DNA of 64,000 nt, from positions 21,684,122 to 21,748,121 of the forward strand of contig OX328101.1 of assembly GCA_946811185.2 (NCBI GenBank), in the 5' to 3' direction. Shown here piece after piece: positions 41,027-53,000 of this stretch. This DNA is from Hippopus hippopus. Lineage: Eukaryota; Mollusca; Bivalvia; Cardiida; Cardiidae. The notes beneath the pieces are model-generated. The model had not been told where the DNA came from, did not search any database, and saw nothing but the letters and a program-made list of their open reading frames with translations. Each line of letters starts with the position of its first letter. The stretch's first letter is position 1. The translations under genes and the position numbers were made by a program.

Positions 41027-44000
41027 GTAGATACTGCATTTTCCTCTTCCTGCATGTCCATATAGTATGACAGATCTGTAGATGAGTTTCTAGAGCACTT
41101 TTTATCGGAGAAATTGAATAATTCATAACTCTACCAGTTAGCGAAATTTTTTTACTTGCCATAGGTATATGCATTTGAGCCATATTCTGGCAAAAGGTGG
41201 CTAAATGCTTCTCTGTGATGCATGATACCAAGCAAGTCATCACAGAATAAAAGCCATAAAATCTGTTTTGTATAACATCCTACTAAATCATAAGGAACAC
41301 TGGACCTTTGACATGCAAAAATATTACCAAAAGCAAAAATGTCTGCTTGCGCAGACTGACCTGGGTTGATACTTTTTGCAAATGTAGTTAGCTCCCTTTT
41401 CACAGAACAAGGCTCATTTACAAATGACAAATTGCAATGGTCATTTTGCTCAAATACGTGGCTGTTTTTTTGAAAGGGTGGAAGACATTGTGGAAAAAGG
41501 AGAAAGTGCTTACTTAGTTATTACCAGCATTTTCTCCTTTTCCCACAGTTTTCAAAAGCTTTTTTCCCTGGGGTCTTGGGATTATTTTGTTAACCCTAAA
41601 AGCACTAAATGAAAGAAAAAGTCTTTAAAAAAAAAAACCTATACATTATACTTTTGGTGTCAGCTTTTGTCAGAATATTTCAAGATTCAAGGTCAAGCTA
41701 CAATTGTTTTGCAGTCTGGTCTTCATCTACGCTGTCTGTAAACTAGCCTACGTAGTGTTTGATACTCATATTTTTCCAATAAGATGAGTGTAATAAACTT
41801 GTATATATGCAAATACCTGTATTTCATAGTTGTATGGTGGCTCATTTGGTACAAGACAGGGCTTCAAACCTCGGGATCACTGCATAGATTTTCAGCTTGG
41901 CCAATATCTTTCTAAGGATTGATGATAAGTGTTTTAACAGGATTCATGATAGTCATTGAGCAGGATTCATTCCTGTCACATCACTTAATAATTTCTGGGT
42001 GATGATTATGTGGGAAAGCAGCCGGTAGCTTTGAAAGATTGGTAAGTACTGATGAAAGAAACTCCAAGAGAGCATAGTTTGGTGCAGTGGTTACCACAAT
42101 AACTGAAATGATGTTGAAAGTGCTTTAAAAGCCAGACAAACACCCTGATTGTTATACTGTATTTACATGTATATATTCAAAGGACTCTTTGCTCTTTTCT
42201 CTCTGCACTGCCCTTACATCAACAGTTAGTGCATGATATTTTCAATTCACCATTGTATTCTTCAGCTTAGCTGCCAGAAATATAGAAAAAAGGTGGTAGA
42301 GTGTAAGGTTACTGTCTGTTATTTTCTAAATAAATATAACTTTTGTTTCAAAACTTTTATGACCATTTTCTTTACTTTTCAAAATACATGTATTTTATGT
42401 GTGTAAAGATATTTTATGTTGAGATGCAATAGACTGCCTAGAAGTAGTTCAGACTGTTTTCTGATAAATGCAATTATATATGAGCCATGCTCTGTGAAAA
42501 GGGGGCTTAATGCATCTGCAAAAAGTAACGACCTATGCCAGCCTGCGCATTCCGTGCAGGCTGGCATGGTTCGAAACTTTTTGCGTTTAGGCAATTTTCT
42601 GCATGTCCAAGGATCATTCTACCTCACGACTCAGTTTGTTGTTAGAAAAAAGGGACTCTATGGATCCCTATTTAACCCTTTACCACACAATGACGACTTT
42701 TAACGCCCCTGAAAGAGAAGGCTTTTGAAAACATTGTGGGAAAAGGAGAATATACTGGTTACCAGCATTTTCTCCTTTTCCCACAATGTTTTCTACCCTA
42801 TCAAAGAAAAATCATTTCATATGAGCAACGTTAAAACTGTCCTCTACAAATGCTTTCAATTTGGACAGGTCTAAAATTTTGTTGTGTGGTAAAGGGTTAA
42901 GTGATGACTTGCTTGGCATAATGCGACACGGAGATGCATTAAGCCCCTCTTTTTCCAGAGCATGGTTCATATATCCCAATATCCTTGCTTGATAAGATGA
43001 GCGTACAGAAAGGTTTTTGTGGGGAGGATTTTTTTTTTTTATTATTTTACAGGCGTAAGATTTCATATCATATCTGAGTCATGATTTCATGGATATGTAT
43101 CATCACATATTGTTACTAGTGAGCAGAAATATTTATCTATCCTAGGAATTACAGCAGATATACAATATGCATAGTGCATTTTACACACCTACCTCAACAG
43201 TTTACTGAAATGTACAAACTTGCCCTCCTAGACCTTGACATGAAGGATGATCTTGAAAGATCATATGTGATCAACTGGTGTAGAACGGCAAAGCCTCTCT
43301 ATCCATTGAAAACTACAGGTATGTGATCTTTGTTCTCATTTTGAATTAAGGCAAAACTTAATTGTTTGTACCAGATAAACAAAATTCATGCTCCCTCATA
43401 TTGAAAGCACCTACTGAAAAATAATTCATGTATTCGATGATGATTTGTAGCTCCACTGGCCAAAAGCCAGGAAGCCTGTGACGTGGCCCTGTGTCTGTCA
43501 TGCATGCATCCAAGCATACATTGACTTTCATTTCAAATACCCTCTTCTCTGAAACTTCCATTCAACTTTGAACAAAATTCACAGAAATTTCGTTGCCGTG
43601 GTACTCTGTAGTCTATTCAAAGAATTTGATTTCATTTAAAACTCTGGCTGCCATTACAACAATACTGAAAAATATTGAAAATCTGTAATAGTCTTTTTTT
43701 CAAATCAGCAATTTGGAATTCTCATCAAATTGTTCCTTATAACCCGTTGGTTGACTTCCTTCAGATTTCTTGGTACGATAATGACCTGGCAAAGATCATG
43801 GCTACTTTTGGTTTTGCTAATTTATTGGCCATAATAAGCTATAGTTAAGCTTATAATGCTTTCTGACTTTTCAAAGGCAAATCCTATTTGCTAAGTCACA
43901 TTTAATTTTAATATTTTGGCTTCAAATGCCTTCAAATTTGATGAGTCTAAAATGTTAAATTAAGTTTTCTGGGTATGTGGTAAAAGGTGAAATGACTCTT

Positions 44001-47000
44001 CCTAAACCTGTGGAAGAATTTAAAATACATGTAGTTTCACAGGAATATTCTTTTGGTGACACTCTATTAAAATTTTGAAAACATTTTTGAAATAACTTTC
44101 ACAGAAATACTCCTTAGGTATCCAACCCTGCACCATACTGCTTAAATCGTTGATTCAGCTCTGCTGAACAAGATGGCGGGAAGAGCTAGAAAGAGAAAAA
44201 ATATTCAACAACTTCTTCTCAAGCAGTTGGAGGAATTTGAATATCATACAGTCTGCTCTTTGATTTAGACTGTCAGCTTTGCTGAGCCTTTCTGGACAAC
44301 AGCAATGTTGAAATAGAAGTTATTTTGGTCTTATTTCTAGACTGAAAATGTCTTTTAACCCTTTACCAAACAATCCCATGTTTTCACGACCCTGGGAACA
44401 GGCCTTTTGAAAACATTGTGGGAAAAGGAGAAAATGCTGGTAACCAGCATTTTCTCCTTTTTCCCACAATGTTTTTCATTCTGTCAAAGAACTTCAATTC
44501 GTATGTACCATTTTGAGCATTGTTGCCTGCAGATGCTCTCAGGAAGACTGTAAAATTTGTTGCTTGGGAAAGGGTTAATTTATTTACTTCTCTAAAGGCT
44601 GAATATTTAATGTCTAATTGACAGGTGATGGCAACTGTCTGCTGCATGCTGTATCATTGAGCCTTTGGGGAGTGGAAGATTCTGACCAGTTCTTACGTCG
44701 TCTGCTCTATCTAAATATTGTGACAGATGAAAAGGGGATGTTCAAGAAGCGGTGGCTGGTTTCCCAGCGACAGTTTTTGGCTTCACAAAGGTTTACAGTT
44801 GGAATGAATACCGAGGTCGGTTACTGATTACAGTGATTAGTTTATAACCTTTCTTTCTTTGAGCAAAACATGGATTTATTAAATCAGTTCCTACGGAAAC
44901 AAATTAGCAGCAGATTTATATGATCTGTCAGACATAAGTTGGCATTTGAGATAAAATTATATTAAGAGTAGAAAAATGTTGTTCTGGAGCTTAATAGCAT
45001 TTCTTTAAGACATGTTTTTTAAAAGTTCATCTGAAAAACCAAAGTATGTCAGATTCTTTATATTGTATAAATACAGAATATTATGTTGTAGTAACTTTCC
45101 TGGTGCTTGTATTTAATTTGAGCAGCATGAAAAAATTTGATATCGCATGAGACTTTCAGTCTAGCCCGATGTCAGAATTTTCTTGCTCAGCAAGAAGTAA
45201 GTACAAGCACCAGGAAAATCACTACAACATGTTCTTTTTATTATATACCTACAACTTTCAACAACAACATTTTGCAATTATTGACATTTTTTTCAAAAAC
45301 AACAAACAAAATGAGACAATTAATAGTGTAGATGGTAGTAACTCTGTTTTTATGAATGGCGGATTAATATTACAGTGTAACACTTTGACCAATCAAATCG
45401 CAAACAAATGCATGCTTAGTCCATGCACAAGATACGTCATCATACCATATTTGCGACCATATTTCGCAGTGTGTAGATACAGATTTTTTTTTTTCTGTTG
45501 TGTGTGTTATTTAATCCGATTGCAACATATGTATTGGAGCTGGAAAATTTACTTGTACATGATAATGATAGATCTATCTCCGGAATTATAGGACAGCATA
45601 CGCAAAACTATACATATGCAAAACCAGGCATGTCCAAACTGAATGTTTTTGCAGATAAGAAATTAATTGTTGCTCCCATGGGAGTCTGTCTTTTAAATTG
45701 TTGAAAACAAAGTGGGTAAAGGAGAAAATGGTGGTGACCAGCATTTTCTCCTTTTCTCAAAGTGCTCCTCTGCAGTCATTAAAACAGTGGACTGTTTTGG
45801 TAAAAGGTTGAGTTCGTCAATGATCATGATTAAAAAAAAAAAAAACAGTTAACAATAGAAATTGCTTGTAATAAGCAACAAGTCCTTTTCTTGAAATGTT
45901 TTTAAAGATTGCTTTCTGCTGAGATATACAAAAATGAAAAAGCAGAAAAAGGAAAACACTTATCTTCTTTTTAATCTTTAGCAAAAGAACATGTGTTTTG
46001 ACAATCCTTGAAAACACTGTGAAAAAAAGATTGAATGCTGATAAACAGCATTTTCTTTCATAAACAGCATTTTCTTTCCTTTTCTTCCACAGTGTTTGTG
46101 TTTTCTATTCTTCCTAGAAAAATATCCTTTCTTTTGAGTCATATTTAATTCTCTTCCAGGCTATTAAATTTTAGACTTGTCCACAAAGAAAGCATGTGTA
46201 GACAATAAATAAGAAATTGCTCAAATGATTTTGATTTGTCTTTAAAAGGGTTAAAAACAGAATGGTGGGATTTGTCTTTGAAAGGGTTGAAAACATAGTG
46301 GAAAAAGGAGAAAATGCTGGTAACCAGCATTTTCTCCTTTTCCCACGATGCTTTCAAAAGCCTTTATCTACAATATCATCAAAATTTGGGATTGTGTGGT
46401 AAAGGATTAAATTGGTTTCTAAAATAGCTTTCAACTAGGAAGTGTTAACTCTTTTCTAGACAACAGATTGACACTTTTGAATAAATAAATTGCATATTTT
46501 CAAAGGCTAAAAATACATTTCCTCTGCAAGATCAAGGGACAGTTTGGTCATAATCTAAAATGAAGCAGTGGACAGTGCAGGTCAGAGATCAGACTGCACG
46601 TTCTGTGCAGTCTGATCTTAATCTACACTGTCCATAAAAGCTTCTGGTGTCGTCTATGGTATGGAAGGAGTTATTAAAAGTGCAGAAACTTTGTTGTGAA
46701 AGGAGAAAATACTGTATATCAACTTTTTAATTCCAAGAATGTTTTCATAAGCCTTCCTTGTCAGTGTAAATTAAAGCATGGAATTGTTTGATAGATGTGT
46801 TATCTGCGAAAAAACTGTTCCTGAGGACAACTGCAAAGTTTTGTCTTTATACATTAAAGAGTTTAACCTTTACCATACAATCCTGTGTCCTGACAATCTG
46901 CAGTGAAAATATTGTGGGAGGAGGAAAAAATTCTGGAAACCAGCATTTCTTCTCTTTTCTCATGATGTTTTCCACCCTTTCATGGACAAATCCCATTATG

Positions 47001-50000
47001 TGAGTCAAATAATTTAGTTTAAACATGTTTTATTTCATATTGTGTTGAAATGGGGTTGGACCACAAGTTCTCTCAACTTAGAATTGGTCTTTCCCCTACA
47101 ATTCAATTTTAAATAATTCTATTTTCAATGATGGCAAGTACCATGAATTATAATCATATACAAAAAAAAAAGATTTGAGTCAAATCTAATGTGTCGTCAG
47201 CTAACGCTGTCAGTATAGTCTTGTGTAAACTTTTGTCATATGATAACAAGTTAAATGCTCTTTGTGCAGGACTATACTGGAGAATGGGAAAGAGTAATCA
47301 AAGCAACAGAAGATTTGTCCAGACAGGGAAATTCTGGACTTCCATACACGTGTCTAGAATCTATTCATCTGTATGTGCTAGCAAACCTTTTACAAAGACC
47401 AATCATTGTGTTAGCTGACCAAATTGCTCGCAATGTTTACGGACAGTCCCTACAGGAGAGTGAAATTGGAGGAATATATCTACCGTTAGAGACCCCGCCC
47501 ACAGACTGTCACAAAAATCCGATTGTGATTGGATACAACCTGAACCACTTTGCACCCCTTGTTTTTGAGGAAAGTGATTTCAGTATGACTGACTCAATGC
47601 AAGTTGTTCCACTTCTTTCCAGTGAACTTAATTCGCTAGCAGTTCATTATCTCCTTTTGGATGAGGAGGCAAATGCACAGCAGTACATATTGCAGTACTT
47701 GTCAGTTAAAGAAGTTGTCTACACAGGAAGGGATGGCCCGTTAACCATTCCTGCTGCTCAAGTCAAGCATGAACCACTTCCAAAGGAAATGAATATTATG
47801 GAAGCATACAGAGCAGACTGTGAGAATATCTACTTCAAATTGACTGATGAAGATGTGAGTCGTAAGAGACAGCCTTTTAAATTTGAATATAGAAACAGAG
47901 ACATTGTTGCTACACAGACTGCGAGAGGACAGAACCACATCAACATCATGCCTAATAATGCAGTGAATATTGTACAAGGCGAGTTTAATGTAGGGCCTAT
48001 CAGCACTAATAAACCAAGAGAAAGTGGTAAAGAAAACATATGTCGTGCTATGGGTTGTAACATGCATGGTTTAAAAGAGACTGGGGGATATTGCTCAAAA
48101 TGTTTCAAGAAAGGAACAATTCAGTACCATAAACAAGAGGAGGCGGTAAGACGACAGAAAGAAAAAGAGAGAAAACCTCCACCTGTTGTTAACCAGCCTT
48201 TTTTGTCTTTTATGGAGGAGAAATGTATCACAGGCTGTGGTTTTCATTGTTCCAGACAGACTTATCCATATTGTCATGAGTGCAAACAAAAATTTGGACA
48301 GCCCATACAACAGCCTGCAATAAGAGAGGAGGAACCAAATGAAGTTCTTGGAAGTATGTTGCCAGACATTTGCATCACACAGAACTGCACATATAGATGT
48401 TCAGTAGCAACCAGACCTTATTGCCATCAGTGTTACAACAGTGTTACCCAGTTAGAAAGAAATACCGAGCCAACAGCTCCCCCACAATCTATGCCCTACG
48501 CTGCAGAAGCTGGACCAAGGATAAGTTTAAGTGGACAACCTGTAAGAGAAGTTGGTAACTCTGAAGATCAACGTCTTAGAATAACTTCACAGGATGAAAC
48601 AGCAGTGGTAAACATACAAGGGGCCCAGGCTGGGCATCACATCTCAGTAACTTCTCCACCAACAGGGAAATACACACCAATGGAAATATCAGAACTAGGT
48701 CAAGGAAATGAAGGTCAGCTCTCCAAGAAATGCAAGGTCACAGAATGTGAAAACAAGGCTATTAAAGGCAATAATGGATTGTGTGATAACTGTTATCATA
48801 CTTCTGTGTTTGTTAGAGACATAGCCACCAGTCCGGTCACTCCCTCTGACCAACAGCTGACAGCTCTGTTGAAAAATCTAGACCCAAAAACATGCAAAAG
48901 TCCTGGGTGCAATAAGATATCTAAGGCTGGATTTGATCAGTGTATACAATGCTTTCTGAAAGATGGCACACTACCTTCTGCCAGAGATGATACTAAGTCG
49001 GAACAAATGCCGTTGAATATTGTCACTCCAGAAAATGAAAAAATGCTCAACAGCGATTCAAAAACTAATCAGCTCCTTGGTGTTTTACAGCTTGAAGTTG
49101 TTGTACCTTCTGCTATTAAACTGCAAACTAGAAGAGAGGAAGAATATGAAGAGAAGCAAAAATGTGTGACTGTGGGCTGTGAAGGTATGTATCTTGATAA
49201 TGAATTCGGTCTTTGCGATAAATGCCTTGTCAAACAACATGGAAAAAGTGATTTGGAATTGTCCAACACATTTCCCTCTTGGGGACCAGAAGAACCAACA
49301 GAGCAAGAATTAAAGAAGCTTAATCCATTGATTACAAGCTCTCAACAGAAAACCCATTGTAAGTCGCCATTTTGTGATGAGATGATATACCCGCCAAGAG
49401 AGTACTGTGAAGATTGTTGGAGTGCTTTACAAACAGCAAGGGCTAAGAAAGCTATGAAAGAAGATCAAGAGTCAGGTAATTATTTGTCAAATCTAAATCC
49501 TGTCATCTTGTCTTTTAACGTTTTAGTCTTGTCCAAATTGAAAGCATTTGCAGACGACAATTTCAGTAGGGTTCAAATGGAGCAATCTTTCTTTTATGGT
49601 GTAGAAAACATTTTGGGAAAAGGTTACCAGCATTTTCTCCTTTGCCCACAATGTTTTCCAAAGGCTTTTTTCCCAGGGTCGTTAAAAGTTGGTATTGTGC
49701 GGTAAAGGGTTAAAGCTGTGGCTTGAAATAAATATTGCGCAAAGTACTAGTAAACTGAACCCGAGGAGAGCATAGATGGCTGCATTGGCAGCTGTATATA
49801 AATGAAACTATGCTGTGAATTGTACAGAAAACATTTTAGAACAGGTAAAAATAACTTGTAGCAAGCAGTTGCTCTTCATACATTGTTCAAAAGCTGCTGC
49901 AAGGTATTAAAGTTCTATGAGCTACACTCTGCTAAATACAGGATAATCAACTGGCTGTGTGTGATATAAAAAGTCTGTCACTAGAATGGGGTGTGATGCA

Positions 50001-53000
50001 GTTGAAAACACGAGTCCAAAGGACAAGTTTTTTTACCGAATCAAACCCCATTTGAGTGACAGATTTTTAATATCACACACAACCAGTTAATTATCCTATT
50101 TATTATATTCCTAATTCATCCTTTTTATTATAATAATTATCGAGAATGTTACAATATGAGCAATATAAGGAAAAAAGTAGTTCTGGCAAACATTCTAAAA
50201 CTATATTGTCACTAGTGATGATACCATAGTTATCATCACTAGTGGTGTTATTCACTGTGAAATCCCAGTATCTCGCTAATAAGAATATATTAAAAGGGCG
50301 TTTATAGCCTGGGTCCAGATGGTAATAATGTTTAAATCACTCTTTGTTGCAGTATCCTTTCACGGTCAATACAGATCCATGGCAAAACAGTTTATCGCTT
50401 CCGTAATTATTACCTCATTTTTTAACAGAGTAACTTCCAAATATATAAAAGGAAAAAATGATCAGGCTGGAACCCAGGCTAGGGGGTTTACTGAATCTCC
50501 ATGATGCATTTTACCAAGCAAGTCACCCTATTATTATTAATCAATAAAACCCATTTTGTCTAACAATCAAATAAAACAAGAGGTAGACTGGTCTTTTGAC
50601 ATGCAGAAATTTTATCAATAGCGAAACGTCGATACTTTTGCAGATGCATGAAACCCTTTTTCAAAGAACATGGCTCATAATAGCCAAGTGGTTAAATAGA
50701 GGATATTTGGTTTTTTTTTTTTTAGTGAAAGATTGAAATTTATTTCATCGTGTCAACATCATTGGTAATATTTTCACGAGTGGTGCAGCCACAAGTGAAA
50801 ATATTAGCGATGATGTTCACACGATGAAATAAATTTCCATCTTTCACCGAAAAAAAGTAATATTCTATTTATTTCATGCTTTGAACCCTTTCTGGGGGGA
50901 ACTTAATCAAAGTCCAGTACAGTTCTTTTCGGTTATTCCCCGCGGCGTACCCCCTCCGCATAGCAACGCTTTACGATATTACGTCAAACGTGAGAATTGT
51001 AAGGTAAATTACGTCATATTTCCATCCGGTTGTAAGGCGCGCGCATTTTACCTAGTTAACTTGTGCACGGGAACAACTATTTCCACCTTCAACTGAGGAG
51101 TTATAATATAAGAATCGGTATTTTCACTGGTCGTAACCATGAAATATCGAAAAATATTTCACCGATATTTCTCGATAACCTACCGGAAAGCATGAAATAA
51201 ATTTCAGTATCATACTGTGCGAGTTTATTGACACCAGACCCCAGAATTTTTCACTTGCCAGTAGTTTGACTTGTGGCTAGCATTTTCTCCTTTTCTCACA
51301 ATGTTTTCTATGCTATCAAAGACAAATCTGATTATTAAACCCATGTTTAATTTGTCGCTTGCAATATTAATGCCTTCAATATGGACAAGTCTACAATTTT
51401 GTCATTTGGTAAAGAGTTAAGTATTAAATGTAAAGTTAGATCACGCATTGTAAATGTTCATTTTGTCATTTCAGCCAGTCGTTATCCAGCCTTGTGTAAA
51501 GCAGAAGGGTGCAAGTTTTCTGGGAATCCAAAACTAAATGGCTTCTGTTCCCAATGTTATAAAGGCAAAGGTAGGCCAGCTACTTTTTAAACCGCATATC
51601 ATTGTATGCTTTAATTTTGTTCGTTTTTGTTTATGACATGTTTAAGACTAATCTTTTTCCAGACAACAAAATGTTAGACTTGCCCATTTTGACATCATTT
51701 GTAGACAACAATTTAACTCTTTACCAAACGACAAAATTGTAGACTTGTCCAGATTGAAAGCATTTGCAGACGACAAAATAAATGTGGCTCAAAAATTGAA
51801 ATTTGTATTGGGAAGGGTAGAAAACATTGTGGGAAAAGGAGAAAAAGCCGGTTACCAGCATTTTCTTTTTTTCCCCCAACAGTGGCGCCACCACAAATGA
51901 AAATATGACTGATGATATTCTTGAGACAAAACAAATTTTGATTTTTCACTGAAAGAAACAAGCATTCTATTTATTTCATGCTTTTAACCCTTTTTTGTTG
52001 GAACTTTCAGCAAAATCCAGTACAGTTGTTTTTGGTAATTTTCTGTGGCGTACACCACCCCCTCCCCCACATAAGAACACATTGCATTATTACATAAAGT
52101 GCAAGAAATGTAGGGTAATATTTCCCTATGGTTGAATGGCACGCACTGTTTACCCAGGTAACATAGTGCCCAGGAACTGCTGTTTCCTCCTTCAATTGAA
52201 GAGCTCTGGAAATATGTACTTACAGAAATTCACAAAATGACAAAAGTGAAATGGATTTATGAATTTCATAAATCTGAACGTAGGCTTAAGGTTATGAAAA
52301 TGTTTATGCAAAATCTTACAAATTGTTAATGAAACATTACCTAAGGGAAGGGTACTGTAGTTCTGTACTGGTTGCTATGAAATCGGTTAGTTTCGCTGGT
52401 TGTAACCATGAATTATCAAACCTTGTTATCAAAATCAGAAATTATTTCCCAATAAATTACCAAAAAGCCTGAAATAACATGGATTAATATTTTCAAACAT
52501 GCTTGGAAAAGAAAAAAAATTTTCCCATTTGCCCGCAGTACCGGTATACAACAAATGCCGTCTGCAGGAGAGTATGTGTTTTACTCTCTACCAAATGACA
52601 AAATTTGAGGCTTGTCCAAATTTAAAGCTTTTGTAGACAACGTATTAAATGTGCCTCAAATGATGGAATTTGTCTTTCGATAGGTGGAAAACATTGTGGG
52701 AAAAGGTTAAGACTTTGTCTGTCAACAGGTGGAAAACATTGTGGGAAAAGAAGAAAATGCTGGTTACCAGCATTTTCTTCTTTTCCCACAATATTTTTTC
52801 AAAAGCCATTATCCTCAGGGTATTTTCTTGTAAAGGTTTATCTAAAATATGGATGCCATTATATGAGATATGCTCTGTGAAAAGGGGGCTTAATGCATAT
52901 GCAAAAAGTACCAACCCAGGTCCTGCACAGTCTGTACAGGCTGACATGGGTCGAAACATTTTACTATTGGTCAATTTTGTGCCAGAGTGTGTCCCAGATG

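Noticed and set aside
45169..45591. 140-codon plus-strand ORF in A20-like intron 3
   Set aside because: Low-complexity N/F-rich translation over a MITE and AT-rich sequence; no domain.
47255..47269. ATG at 47255 as an alternative start of the A20-like protein
   Set aside because: It lies in the intron (AATGCTCTTTGTGCAG is the acceptor); starting there would remove the OTU catalytic cysteine exon.
50881..51096. 71-codon ORF in family E
   Set aside because: Not conserved in the second E copy and lacks motifs.
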